Shown: one piece after another, positions 51,916 to 61,013 of the stretch
Layout of the letters: each line of letters opens with the position of its first letter
Numbering within the stretch: the stretch's first letter is position 1
From: Peptoniphilus_A genitalis
GTDB taxonomy: Bacteria > Bacillota > Clostridia > Tissierellales > Peptoniphilaceae
Direction: 5' to 3' (one strand)
Assembly: GCF_949769225.1 (NCBI RefSeq)
Contig: NZ_CATKPB010000007.1
DNA length: 64,000 nucleotides
Program-made: the position numbers and the translations under genes
Notes under the pieces: model-generated
Seen by the model: the letters and a program-made list of their open reading frames with translations, nothing else
The model's database searches: none
Told to the model about the DNA's origin: nothing

Positions 51916-52563
51916 ATGTTGAATAATAATGAACTTATAGCAAAAATTTCAAAAGAAGTTTTACAAAGATTAAATGATATAGATAATCACAAGATTGTTG
52001 TAGGTGTATCAAATAGGCACATACATCTATCTAAAGAAGATTTAGAAAGCTTGTTTGGAAAGGATTATGAGCTTACTGTTAAATCAACATTAAAACAGCC
52101 AGGTCAGTTTGCAGCCGAAGAATGCGTAACAATACGAGGTCCGAAAGGTGAATTTAACAATGTAAGAATTTTAGGACCCATAAGAAAAAAATCACAAGTG
52201 GAAATATCTCTTACAGATTCTTTCAAACTTGGAGTGAAGGCACCTATAAAAGAATCCGGAAAACTACAAGGAACTCCTGGTATTCAAGTTATTGGGCCAT
52301 GTGGACGAATAAATATGCCAGAAGGAACTATAATAGCTCTTAGACATATTCATATGACTCCTGAAGATGCAAAGTTTATGGATGTAAAAGATGGTGATTT
52401 TGTTGATGTGCAATTTTTTGGTGAGAGAAAAGCAGTAATGGGCAATGTACTCATTAGGGTAAGTGATAAGTACAAATTGGAAATGCACTTAGACACTGAT
52501 GAAGCAAATGCTGTAGGTATAAAAAACAATGACTATGTTGTTTTGAAAAAATTTACTAGGTGA
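51916..52563 (+). CDS. pduL: Phosphate propanoyltransferase PduL
   Basis: A 215-residue BMC-type phosphotransacylase that converts acyl-CoA to acyl-phosphate and recycles CoA. The N-terminal helix (NELIAKISKEVLQRL, about 4-18) is an encapsulation peptide. Zinc ligands lie in SNRHIHLS, LRHIHMTPEDA and MHLDTDEAN. GPCGRINMPEG is also typical. Confidence 0.96.
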   Translation: MLNNNELIAKISKEVLQRLNDIDNHKIVVGVSNRHIHLSKEDLESLFGKDYELTVKSTLKQPGQFAAEECVTIRGPKGEFNNVRILGPIRKKSQVEISLTDSFKLGVKAPIKESGKLQGTPGIQVIGPCGRINMPEGTIIALRHIHMTPEDAKFMDVKDGDFVDVQFFGERKAVMGNVLIRVSDKYKLEMHLDTDEANAVGIKNNDYVVLKKFTR

Positions 52564-52567
52564 GAAA

Positions 52568-53404
52568 TTGATAAAGAATAAGGACTTATTAAAACTTTCA
52601 AACTTAATAAAAGAAAACAAATTTGTTGACTTTAAAGATAGTGAATTAAAAGTTGGAGTGGATCTTGGAACTGCAAATATTGTACTCGTTGTTACAGATA
52701 TGAGTGACAACCCCATCGCAGGTCTAATTAGACATGCCAAGGTTGTAAGGGATGGAATTGTTGTTGACTACTTAGAAGCAATAAAAATTGTCAAGGATTT
52801 AAAAGAAGAGCTAGAAAAATTACTAAATGTAGAGCTTGTATATGCAGCTTGTGCTATACCACCGGGAATTGATCCTAGGAGTGTAAAAGCTATATCTAAC
52901 GTTGTTGAGTCAGCTGGTTTTATAGTTACAAACATAATTGATGAGCCAACAGCAGCTGCGAAAACATTGAGAATAAAAAATGGTGCAATTGTTGATTTAG
53001 GCGGAGGAACAACTGGGATAAGTTTGATGAGAGATGGAAATGTTATAGGAACATGGGATGAACCAACAGGTGGTCATCACATGAACTTAACGATAGCTGG
53101 ATACTATAATATAGGCATAGATGAGGCAGAAGAATTAAAAATAAAATCTAATAGCAGAGAAATATTAAATATAGTAAAGCCAGTTTTAGAAAAAATGGCG
53201 ATTATAGTAAAAAATGTGTTAGTTAATAAAGATGTACAGGCCTTATATTTGGTTGGAGGAGCTTCAAATTTTGACGGAATAGAAGATTTATTTGAGAAAA
53301 TAACTGGGATAAAAACTTATAGAAGCGAAGAAGCTTTATTGGTAACGCCCTTAGGTATTTCAAAAAGTTGTATTGGAGGAAAATATGGAAAACAACATGA
53401 TTGA
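52568..53404 (+). CDS. eutJ: EutJ-like actin-fold chaperone
   Basis: A 278-residue protein of the Hsp70/actin ATPase fold seen in eut and glycyl-radical microcompartment loci. Motifs KVGVDLGTANIVLVV (phosphate 1), NGAIVDLGGGTTG (phosphate 2) and LVGGASNFDGIEDLF (adenosine) are present, with EPTAAAKTL. The start is TTG 52568, without a strong ribosome site but with none better nearby. The end overlaps the aldehyde dehydrogenase by 20 nt. The role in enzyme folding or assembly is presumed. Confidence 0.92.
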   Translation: MIKNKDLLKLSNLIKENKFVDFKDSELKVGVDLGTANIVLVVTDMSDNPIAGLIRHAKVVRDGIVVDYLEAIKIVKDLKEELEKLLNVELVYAACAIPPGIDPRSVKAISNVVESAGFIVTNIIDEPTAAAKTLRIKNGAIVDLGGGTTGISLMRDGNVIGTWDEPTGGHHMNLTIAGYYNIGIDEAEELKIKSNSREILNIVKPVLEKMAIIVKNVLVNKDVQALYLVGGASNFDGIEDLFEKITGIKTYRSEEALLVTPLGISKSCIGGKYGKQHD

Positions 53405-54797
53405 TGAAGTCATAAAACAAGTAATTGAAGAATTAAGAAAAGAAGGAAGTATAAATAATTCATTTGAAAGTTGTCAAACAAATTATGGAGTTTTTGACAA
53501 TATGGATGAAGCAATCGAAGCAGCAGATAAGGCCCAAAAACAACTTTATGATCTTTCCATTGACGAAAGAGATAGATTTGCAGATATTATAAGAGAAACA
53601 GTATTAAAAGAAGAGAATTTACAACTTCTTTCAAATATGGCTGTTGAAGAAACTAAAATTGGAAGAGTCAGTGACAAGTTAATAAAAAATAGAGTAGCTG
53701 CAATAAAAACTCCAGGGAAAGAAGATTTGAGGACAAATGCGTTAACAGGGTCAAATGGTCTTATGATTGAAGAATATTGTCCTTTTGGAGTTATAGGATC
53801 TATTACACCAACTACTAATCCAACAGAGACTATAATATCAAATTCAATTTCGATGATAGTTGGTGGTAATTCTGTTGTGTTTTCACCACATCCTCGTGCA
53901 AAAGAAACTTCAATAACTCTTATTCAAATGCTTAATCAAGCTCTAGTATCAGGTGGAGCGCCTGCTAATTTAATAACCATGGTCAGAGAACCATCTATTG
54001 AGGCTACTAATATTATGATGAACCATCCTAAGGTTAGACTTCTTGTAGCAACAGGTGGTCCTGGAATTGTTAAGACAGTTCTTTCATCTGGTAAAAAAGC
54101 AATAGGAGCAGGAGCTGGTAATCCGCCTGTTGTTGTTGATGAAACTGCAGATATTGAAAAAGCTGCAAAAGACATCGTTAGCGGAGCAAGTTTTGATAAC
54201 AATGTACCTTGTATTGCAGAAAAGGAAGTTTTTGTAGTTGAATCTCAAATTGATAATTTAATATATTATATGAAAAATAATGGTGCATATTTATTGACAT
54301 CTGAAAATGATATAAGAAATCTTGATAACACTGTTAGTCAAGAAAATGGAAAACCAAAGACTGAATTCGTAGGAAAAGATGCAAAATACATTTTAAGTAA
54401 AATTGGAATTGAAGTTTCAGATGATATAAGGCTTATTATTTTTAAAGCAAACAAAGAGGATCACTTAGTAACTGAAGAAATGATGATGCCAATATTACCT
54501 ATAGTTCCTGTTCCTAATGTTGATGAGGCAATAGAGTGTGCACATAAGGCAGAACATGGAAATAGACATACTGCAATAATGCACTCAAAAAATGTTGACA
54601 AATTATCAAAAATGGCAAAACTTTTAGAATGTACAATTTTTGTAAAGAACGCACCTTCATATTCTGGGATTGGTGTTGGTGGAGAGGGCTCTACTACTTT
54701 TACAATTGCCGGCCCTACTGGTGAAGGTATAACAAGTGCAAAGAGTTTTTGTAGAATAAGAAGATGTGTAATTAAAGATTCATTTAGCATTAGATAA
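53385..54797 (+). CDS. pduP: CoA-acylating aldehyde dehydrogenase with encapsulation peptide (PduP-like)
   Basis: A 470-residue enzyme oxidising the aldehyde to acyl-CoA with NAD+. The N-terminal helix MIDEVIKQVIEELRKEG followed by a variable linker is a classic shell-targeting peptide. Catalytic Cys276 lies in NNVPCIAEKE. FGVIGSITPTTNPTETI and IGVGGEGSTTFTIAGPTGEG are fully canonical. ATG 53385 is set by TTGGAGGA. It is the last gene of the BMC operon. Confidence 0.95.
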   Translation: MENNMIDEVIKQVIEELRKEGSINNSFESCQTNYGVFDNMDEAIEAADKAQKQLYDLSIDERDRFADIIRETVLKEENLQLLSNMAVEETKIGRVSDKLIKNRVAAIKTPGKEDLRTNALTGSNGLMIEEYCPFGVIGSITPTTNPTETIISNSISMIVGGNSVVFSPHPRAKETSITLIQMLNQALVSGGAPANLITMVREPSIEATNIMMNHPKVRLLVATGGPGIVKTVLSSGKKAIGAGAGNPPVVVDETADIEKAAKDIVSGASFDNNVPCIAEKEVFVVESQIDNLIYYMKNNGAYLLTSENDIRNLDNTVSQENGKPKTEFVGKDAKYILSKIGIEVSDDIRLIIFKANKEDHLVTEEMMMPILPIVPVPNVDEAIECAHKAEHGNRHTAIMHSKNVDKLSKMAKLLECTIFVKNAPSYSGIGVGGEGSTTFTIAGPTGEGITSAKSFCRIRRCVIKDSFSIR

Positions 54798-54828
54798 AAT
54801 AGAAAAACAAAAAAATATATTTATTTAG

Positions 54829-54862
54829 AAACCCCTAAATTTTTGAGATTTAGGGGTTTGTT
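54829..54862. terminator. Terminator closing the BMC operon
   Basis: A 12-bp perfect stem AAACCCCTAAAT/ATTTAGGGGTTT with a 7-nt loop, flanked by A and T. It can also serve the convergent thr operon. Confidence 0.85.
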
Positions 54863-54893
54863 ATATAAACATGAATTAAATTAAGTCAAAATT

Positions 54894-57188
54894 TTAAATT
54901 ATAAAGGCGCCCTTTTTGTCAATATCAAGAAGTCTTACTTCATAAGAATTTGAAAGTTTGTCTAAGTTGTTTTTTATTTCCTCTTCTGAAGTCTTGTCCT
55001 TAGCCTTTAAGACTAGCATTATTGTTGAGCCGGCACCACTTAGGTAGTGACCAAGGGCATCGCTATCATCAATAATTTTTTCAATCTCATGAATTTCTGG
55101 AATTAGTTTTAACCTGTAGGGCTCGTGAATCTTGTCATCAAGGGCAACTTTTAAGTTTTCTTCGTCGCCAGAGATTAGGGACAAGATGACCATGGAAAGC
55201 CTTGATAGGTTAAAGACAACATCTTCCTTTGAGTAAGTCTCTGGCAAGGCATCTCTTGCTTCTTTTGTAGGAAGTTTGAAGTCAGGAATTATTGCCAAGA
55301 ATTTAAAATTATTTGAAATTTCAAATTTTTCTACATAGACTTGGTCATCTTTTAAGATTGATGCCACAGCATTCCCAAAAATTGCTGGCGCCACATTGTC
55401 TGGATGACCTTCCATCTTTGTTGCAATTTTTAAAATTTCCTTCTTGTCAAAGTCTCTCTTCATGACCTCGAAGGCTGCCATAATACCCATGACAATGCAG
55501 GCAGCTGATGATCCAAGACCACGTGAAAGGGGAATGTTCGCGTCAAGGTCAAAGTCAACAGGAAGGACTTTTTCGCCGTAGAAGTCGAAGGCATACTTGT
55601 AGGCCTTGTAGATTAAATTTGTTTTTAAATTATTTTCAAATTCATCTTTATTATCAGTCAATTTAAATTCACAAGTGTTGGCAAGGTCAAGGGCAAGTCC
55701 AAGTACGTCAAAGCCAGGTCCTAGGTTGGCAGAAGTTGCTGGGACAGAAATTCTCTTGCCACGTTTTGCAAATTTTATAACTTCTTCTTCAATTTCATTT
55801 TTTAGAATTTTTGTATTGTGAAGTATTTTTTTATTTTTCAATTTTTTAATTTCAGACGGAATCTTCACTCCAGTTTTTTCGTGAAGAATATTAATGTTTT
55901 CGAACTCATCATCTGAAAGATTTTCTCCAAGGGCTTCAAGGACTGTTGAAGAAAACTTGTAGGGACTTGCAGTTGACAAAATCACAGTCTTTTCAAGTCC
56001 AAGCTTGTCTACAATATTTTTTGCCACTCCTGTGTGGGGGTCAATTAAATAATTTTCTTCTTCAAAGACCTTCTTAATAGTTTCTCTTGTCTCGTCTTCA
56101 TTAGCAAAGCCACACAAAAATTCCTTGAAATCTCCCTCGAAGTCAAAGAGACCCTTGTCTCTTAGGTCATCCATCTTTTCTTTTACAAGATCATCTGATG
56201 ACTTGTGGAAGATTAGTCTCTCAAGATTTGATGAAACTAAGATGTCCATGGAAGGAGATATTGTCTTTACAAGGTCCCTGTTTGCATCGTATCTTCCAGT
56301 AGTGAAGAAGTCTGTCAAAACATTGTTGTCGTTTGATGCAATTACAAGTTTGTCAACTGGCAGGCCCATTTCCTTGGCATAGTAGCCAGCCAAGATGTCT
56401 CCAAAGTTTCCTGTTGGAACGCAGAAGGAAATTTTTTCGCCAGCATCTATTTTTTTATTTTTAACTAAGTCTTTATAGGAATAAAAATAATAGACAATTT
56501 GGGGAAGGAGCCTGCCAATGTTAATGGAGTTGGCAGAAGAAAGATAAATATTTTCTTTTTTTAGCTCTTCTTTTATCTTGCTATCGTTAAATATTTTTTT
56601 CACAGCAGATTGAGCATCGTCAAAGTTTCCATCAATGGAAATAACTTTTGAATTTAAAGATCCTGTTGTATCCATTTGGGCCTTTTGGATGGAGCTCACG
56701 CCTTCTGTTGGATATAAAACCAAGATGTCAATGTCCTCTGTGTTGTAAAAACCTTCTAGGGCAGCCTTACCAGTGTCGCCTGATGTTGCAGTTAAGATTA
56801 ATGTCTTGTCCTTGATGCCCAGAGATTTTTTTGCATAAGCCAAGAGGTTTGGAAGAAGGCAAAGGGCAAAGTCCTTAAAGGCAGAAGTCCTGCCATGGTA
56901 AAGTTCTAAGTAAAAATCCTTTTGGTAGGATATTTTTGCAATTTCATCTTCAAAGGATGCGTAGGATTTTTCTATAATTTTTAACAAGTCTTCCTTGTTG
57001 AAGTCTGTCAAATATAATGAAAGAATTTTGTGGGCCAAGTCAGTGTAAGATAGGTCCAAATTTTCCATTATGTCAAAGCTAGGGAAGAATTCTGGGACAA
57101 AGAGTCCGCCATCTTCAGAGATTCCCTTAACAATGGCTTCTCTGCCAGAAATTTTTAAATTTGAATTTCTTGTTGATAAAAATTTCAT
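54894..57188 (-). CDS. Threonine synthase-homoserine kinase fusion (ThrC-ThrB)
   Basis: A 764-residue bifunctional protein. Residues 1 to about 445 are threonine synthase, with the PLP Lys105 in GRTSAFKDF and LILTATSGDTGKAALEG. A linker of roughly 25-30 residues, rich in Lys, Asn and Glu, leads into a GHMP-type homoserine kinase from about 470 with VPATSANLGPGFDVLG, PLSRGLGSSAAC (ATP loop) and GAGSTIMLV. The frame is open throughout. The two enzymes catalyse consecutive steps, homoserine to phosphohomoserine to threonine, with kinase placed after synthase. It overlaps the hom stop by 4 nt. Confidence 0.94.
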   Translation of the reverse strand: MKFLSTRNSNLKISGREAIVKGISEDGGLFVPEFFPSFDIMENLDLSYTDLAHKILSLYLTDFNKEDLLKIIEKSYASFEDEIAKISYQKDFYLELYHGRTSAFKDFALCLLPNLLAYAKKSLGIKDKTLILTATSGDTGKAALEGFYNTEDIDILVLYPTEGVSSIQKAQMDTTGSLNSKVISIDGNFDDAQSAVKKIFNDSKIKEELKKENIYLSSANSINIGRLLPQIVYYFYSYKDLVKNKKIDAGEKISFCVPTGNFGDILAGYYAKEMGLPVDKLVIASNDNNVLTDFFTTGRYDANRDLVKTISPSMDILVSSNLERLIFHKSSDDLVKEKMDDLRDKGLFDFEGDFKEFLCGFANEDETRETIKKVFEEENYLIDPHTGVAKNIVDKLGLEKTVILSTASPYKFSSTVLEALGENLSDDEFENINILHEKTGVKIPSEIKKLKNKKILHNTKILKNEIEEEVIKFAKRGKRISVPATSANLGPGFDVLGLALDLANTCEFKLTDNKDEFENNLKTNLIYKAYKYAFDFYGEKVLPVDFDLDANIPLSRGLGSSAACIVMGIMAAFEVMKRDFDKKEILKIATKMEGHPDNVAPAIFGNAVASILKDDQVYVEKFEISNNFKFLAIIPDFKLPTKEARDALPETYSKEDVVFNLSRLSMVILSLISGDEENLKVALDDKIHEPYRLKLIPEIHEIEKIIDDSDALGHYLSGAGSTIMLVLKAKDKTSEEEIKNNLDKLSNSYEVRLLDIDKKGAFII

Positions 57189-58366
57189 AGGTCCTCCTCA
57201 ATTTCTGCCAAGAAAACTTTTGAAAGGTCGCCAAGGGCATCTCTCAAGTCATCAAGGGAAACTTCCTTTGTTACTATTAAGTGTTGGTCGTCTAGGACTT
57301 TTTCTTCTTCTATCAGGTCTTTTAATTTTTCTGAAACTTCACTAGTCCTTACATAAAATTTATTTTTCAGATTATTTTCGACTTCATAAGAATTTCCCGC
57401 GTCATAAAAAGTCTTGATTTCTCTTCTTGCAAGAACTCTCAAGAGGTCACGCATAACTGCATCAGCAGTTTCAAGCTTGCCTGCGCCAGGTCCCTTTAGC
57501 TCGTAGGCAGAGAAATTTTCTCCCCAGACCTTAACCCCATTGGTTCCACCAAAAGTTTTTGCAAAGAAATTATCTTTTATAAATGTAGGTATTACAGAAA
57601 TATTTATCTTGCACTTGGCGAGCTCTGACTTGGCAAGAAGTCTAATGGAATAGCCTCTTTCCTTTGCAAAATCAAAATCAGATTTATTTACATTTTGAAT
57701 TCCAAAAGTAAAAATTTCTTCTTCATTTATTTTTGCATTGTAGATGATAGAAGATAAAATTCTTATCTTTCTCATGGCATCAAAGCCGCCAACATCAGCA
57801 GTAGGATCAGCCTCGGCATAGCCAAGTTCTTGAGCTTCCCTTAGGACCTCGTCGTAGGAGGAGCCTTCCACTTCCATCTTTGAAAGGATGTAGTTGGAAG
57901 TTCCATTTAAAATCCCTTGGACCTTATTCATGTCGCTGAAGAAGGTCTCTTCCATGATTGGATGGATTACTGGAATTGCACCAGCAACTGCAGCTTCGTA
58001 GGAGAAGAAAATATTCTTTTCTCTAGCAAGCTCATTTAATTCTTCAAAATATTTTGAAACCACAGCCTTGTTGGCAGTGACAATATTTTTGCCAGCCTTC
58101 ATTAGCTTTACAATTCTTTCGTAAGTTTCTTCAAGACTTGATGTCACATCGATAACTGTGTCCACATCAGAATTTAAAATTTCATCAAAATCATCTGTGA
58201 AAGCAAGGTCGCCATCCAGTGGAGACCTTTTTTTACTTTTATTTCTTATTAAAACTTTTTCAATTTTTATATCAAAATCATTTTTTAAAAGGGCGTCTCT
58301 TTTTTTATATAAAATTTCTTCGACACCTGTTCCCACAGTGCCAAAGCCCATTATTGCAATTTTCAA
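57185..58366 (-). CDS. hom: Homoserine dehydrogenase
   Basis: A 393-residue NAD(P)H enzyme reducing aspartate semialdehyde to homoserine. The start IAIMGFGTVGTGVEEIL is the Rossmann motif, followed by TANKAVVSKYF, GILNGTSNYIL and EADPTADVGGFDAMRKI. A short C-terminal domain of about 75 residues (roughly 320-393) is likely ACT-like and regulatory. The start is TTG 58366 behind GGAGGTTTAAG; the longer frame overlaps asd. Confidence 0.95.
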   Translation of the reverse strand: MKIAIMGFGTVGTGVEEILYKKRDALLKNDFDIKIEKVLIRNKSKKRSPLDGDLAFTDDFDEILNSDVDTVIDVTSSLEETYERIVKLMKAGKNIVTANKAVVSKYFEELNELAREKNIFFSYEAAVAGAIPVIHPIMEETFFSDMNKVQGILNGTSNYILSKMEVEGSSYDEVLREAQELGYAEADPTADVGGFDAMRKIRILSSIIYNAKINEEEIFTFGIQNVNKSDFDFAKERGYSIRLLAKSELAKCKINISVIPTFIKDNFFAKTFGGTNGVKVWGENFSAYELKGPGAGKLETADAVMRDLLRVLARREIKTFYDAGNSYEVENNLKNKFYVRTSEVSEKLKDLIEEEKVLDDQHLIVTKEVSLDDLRDALGDLSKVFLAEIEEDL

Positions 58367-58367
58367 C

Positions 58368-59345
58368 TTAAACCTCCAAGACTTTTTCCGCAATTTGCAC
58401 TGCGTTAGTTGCAGCTCCCTTCCTAATGTTGTCGGCACAAGACCATAGGTTTAGACCATTTTCTACAGTGAAGTCACGTCTAATTCTGCCAACAAAAACT
58501 TCATTCTTGTCGGCTGCCATTAGGGGCATTGGGTAAACTTCATTGGCAAGATCATCTTGAAGGACCATGCCAGGGTAGTCGCCAATAATTTTTTTCACAT
58601 CTTCCACTTCAAAAGGATTTTCTACTTCAACATTAATGGAAATTGAGTGAGAGAACTTAACTGGCACACGAACTGTTGTGGCAGTAACAAGGATAGAGTC
58701 GTCGTGAAGAATTTTTTTGGTTTCATTAATCATCTTCATTTCTTCCTTGGAGTAGCCATTGTCTATGAAGACATCAATTTGTGGAATGCAGTTATTCTTA
58801 ATTGGATACTTGTAAGCAAGTTGTGTTCCTTCTTCCAAGTCAGAAATTCCCTTTATGCCAGATCCAGAAACTGATTGGTAAGTAGAATAAATTACTCTCT
58901 TGATTTTGTACTTGTCGTGAATTGGCTTAAGTGGAAGTACAGATTGGATAGTTGAACAATTTGGGTTTGCAATAATTCCATTGTTCATTTTAATATCTTC
59001 AGGATTGATTTCTGGAACAACTAGGGGAACTTCTGGGTCCATCCTAAAGGCAGAAGAGTTGTCAACAACAGTTACTCCAGCCTTAGCTGCAATAGGAGCA
59101 AACTTTTCACTAACAGCACCTCCAGCAGAGAAGAGGGCAATCTTAATGTCTCTTCCTTCAAAGGAGTCTTCCTTTAATTCCTCGACAGTGTATTCCTTTC
59201 CACAATATTCAATTTTTTTGCCAGCTGATTTCTTGGAGCTAAACAAGTATAAATTGTCTATTGGGAAATTTTCTTCACTTAAAACCTTTAACATCATGCT
59301 TCCAACAAGTCCAGTTGCACCTACAACTGCTACATTAACCTTCAT
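58368..59345 (-). CDS. asd: Aspartate-semialdehyde dehydrogenase
   Basis: 325 residues. VAVVGATGLVGSMML binds NADPH; catalytic Cys lies in ANPNCSTIQ; VPEINPED and the later RVPVKFSHS region with active-site His are present. GGAGG before ATG. One nt separates it from hom, two from the aspartokinase gene. Confidence 0.96.
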   Translation of the reverse strand: MKVNVAVVGATGLVGSMMLKVLSEENFPIDNLYLFSSKKSAGKKIEYCGKEYTVEELKEDSFEGRDIKIALFSAGGAVSEKFAPIAAKAGVTVVDNSSAFRMDPEVPLVVPEINPEDIKMNNGIIANPNCSTIQSVLPLKPIHDKYKIKRVIYSTYQSVSGSGIKGISDLEEGTQLAYKYPIKNNCIPQIDVFIDNGYSKEEMKMINETKKILHDDSILVTATTVRVPVKFSHSISINVEVENPFEVEDVKKIIGDYPGMVLQDDLANEVYPMPLMAADKNEVFVGRIRRDFTVENGLNLWSCADNIRKGAATNAVQIAEKVLEV

Positions 59346-59347
59346 CT

Positions 59348-60658
59348 TTAGTCCTCCTTATAAAATTCTCTATAAATTGCGCGAATTGCTTTTTCAAAAT
59401 CCTGAGTTTCCACACCAATAATAATATTGATTTCGCTGGAACCCTGGCTAATCATCTTAATATTAATTCCTTCTCTGGCAAGAGCGGTGAAAGTCCTAGA
59501 AGACACACCCTTTTCATTGATCATGCCACGTCCAACAACGGCAATGAGGGAGATGTCCCTTTCCCAAGAAATATTGTCCACGTTTAAATAAATCTTTAGC
59601 TCTTCAAGAACCTTGTTGAGCTTTGGTGTGATATAAGAATCTGCAACAAGGACAGAAACTGAATCAATGCTTGAAGGCATGTGCTCAATGGAAATATCGT
59701 TGGACTCGAAAACTGTAGTGAGCTTTCTGAAAAAGTCCTTCTCACTATTCATATTTACCTTCTCAAGATTTATAACAGTGAAATCTTTTTTGCCCGAGAT
59801 ACCAGTTAAAATATTTTTATTTTTTATGTCACATTGAGAAAGAATCAAAGTTCCTTCTTCGTGTGGCGCGTTAGTATTTTTAATATTGATTGGAATGTTC
59901 TTATCTCTAAGTGGGAAGATGGCCTCTTCGTGAAGGACCTTGGCTCCCATGTAGGAAAGCTCCCTCAATTCCTTGTAGGTGATAGTTCCAATAGGGGATG
60001 GGTCCTTTACGATTTTTGGGTCGGCAACTAAGAAGCCAGACACATCAGTGAAGTTTTCATACATCTCTGCATCAAGGGCAGAGGCAATGACAGAACCTGT
60101 CACATCAGATCCACCACGAGAAAAAGTTTTGACCTTGCCGTCTTCCTTTTCTCCATAGAATCCAGGGATAACAGCCTTTTCATGTTGAGTTAGAATTTTT
60201 TTAATCTTTTCCTCAGACTTTGGAAGGTCCAAGACTCCATTAGTAAAGGCAATCAAGTCTCTTGCGTCTACAAAGTCAAAGCCAAGGTAGGCTGCAAGGA
60301 CTTGGGCACTGATAAACTCGCCACGGCTTATGACGAAGTCGTAGCTTGCTCCATTAGTAATCTCATCCTTGACCTCAGCAAGAATCTTATCAATGTCTAT
60401 ATCCAAAACAAGATCATCAACAATATTCTTATAAACATTCTCGATGATCTTGTAAACTTCATTAAAATTTAATTCGTGGGCACTTAGTTCGTGGCACATT
60501 GCTAGAAGGTCAGTGACCTTGTGATTGTTGTTAACTCCTTTTCCAGGCGCAGAAACTACTATGTACTTTCTAGCCTCATCTTCCAGTACAATATCCTTAA
60601 CTTTTTTCAGTTGACGAGCATCGGCAAGTGAACTGCCACCAAATTTTGCGACTTTCAT
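59348..60658 (-). CDS. Aspartate kinase
   Basis: A 436-residue first enzyme of the aspartate family pathway. KFGGSSLADARQ opens the kinase domain; SRGGSDVTGSVIA and FTDVSGFLVADP form the catalytic region. Two ACT domains (about 295-436) end in ISQGSSEINIIIGV, the hallmark of feedback-regulated isoforms, probably by threonine or lysine. First gene of the leftward thr operon, AAGGAGA before ATG. Confidence 0.95.
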   Translation of the reverse strand: MKVAKFGGSSLADARQLKKVKDIVLEDEARKYIVVSAPGKGVNNNHKVTDLLAMCHELSAHELNFNEVYKIIENVYKNIVDDLVLDIDIDKILAEVKDEITNGASYDFVISRGEFISAQVLAAYLGFDFVDARDLIAFTNGVLDLPKSEEKIKKILTQHEKAVIPGFYGEKEDGKVKTFSRGGSDVTGSVIASALDAEMYENFTDVSGFLVADPKIVKDPSPIGTITYKELRELSYMGAKVLHEEAIFPLRDKNIPINIKNTNAPHEEGTLILSQCDIKNKNILTGISGKKDFTVINLEKVNMNSEKDFFRKLTTVFESNDISIEHMPSSIDSVSVLVADSYITPKLNKVLEELKIYLNVDNISWERDISLIAVVGRGMINEKGVSSRTFTALAREGINIKMISQGSSEINIIIGVETQDFEKAIRAIYREFYKED

Positions 60659-60861
60659 CTCTTTCTCCTTTTTGTAAAATTAAGAAAAACTTTTAACACA
60701 ATGAAAACTTTTGAGTTAATAAAAATTATTTATTTATGCAAAACTGCTTAATAATAAAATTTTGAATTGAAAAAATAAACTTACAAAACAAGCTTATAAA
60801 TATAAGTAAAAATGTTAAAAGTAATTTTTTCGATTATACAATTATTTAGCCCAGTTGTCAA
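60659..60861 (-). promoter_or_regulatory. Strong promoter and ~170-nt leader of the thr operon
   Basis: On the minus strand, -35 TTGACA (60856-60861), a 17-bp spacer and -10 TATAAT (60833-60838) form a textbook vegetative promoter. The leader of about 170 nt is AT-rich with small hairpins. No T-box, lysine or threonine-attenuation signature was recognised, yet its length leaves room for control. The further 60862-60950 holds nothing visible. Confidence 0.8.
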
Positions 60862-60950
60862 TTGAAAGGGACTTATAAGAAAGGAAGAAGAGGGATATCA
60901 TAATAAATTTAAAACAAGAGAGAGAGAACAAAAATTTAAAATTTGAAAAA

Positions 60951-60977
60951 TAAAAAAGGCCGAGTTAACTCGACCTG
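60951..60977 (-). terminator. Terminator of the Mg-type ATPase gene
   Basis: Read leftward, a stem AGGTCGAGTT/AACTCGGCCT (10 bp with one mismatch) is followed by six T. Confidence 0.88.
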
Positions 60978-61013
60978 AATTTTTCTAAGCTATTAAGATT
61001 GTTTTCTTTAAAT

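Noticed and set aside
60659..60832. Riboswitch or T-box in the thr operon leader
   Set aside because: No conserved core (T-box TGGN motif, lysine riboswitch helices) could be recognised; only AT-rich weak hairpins are visible.
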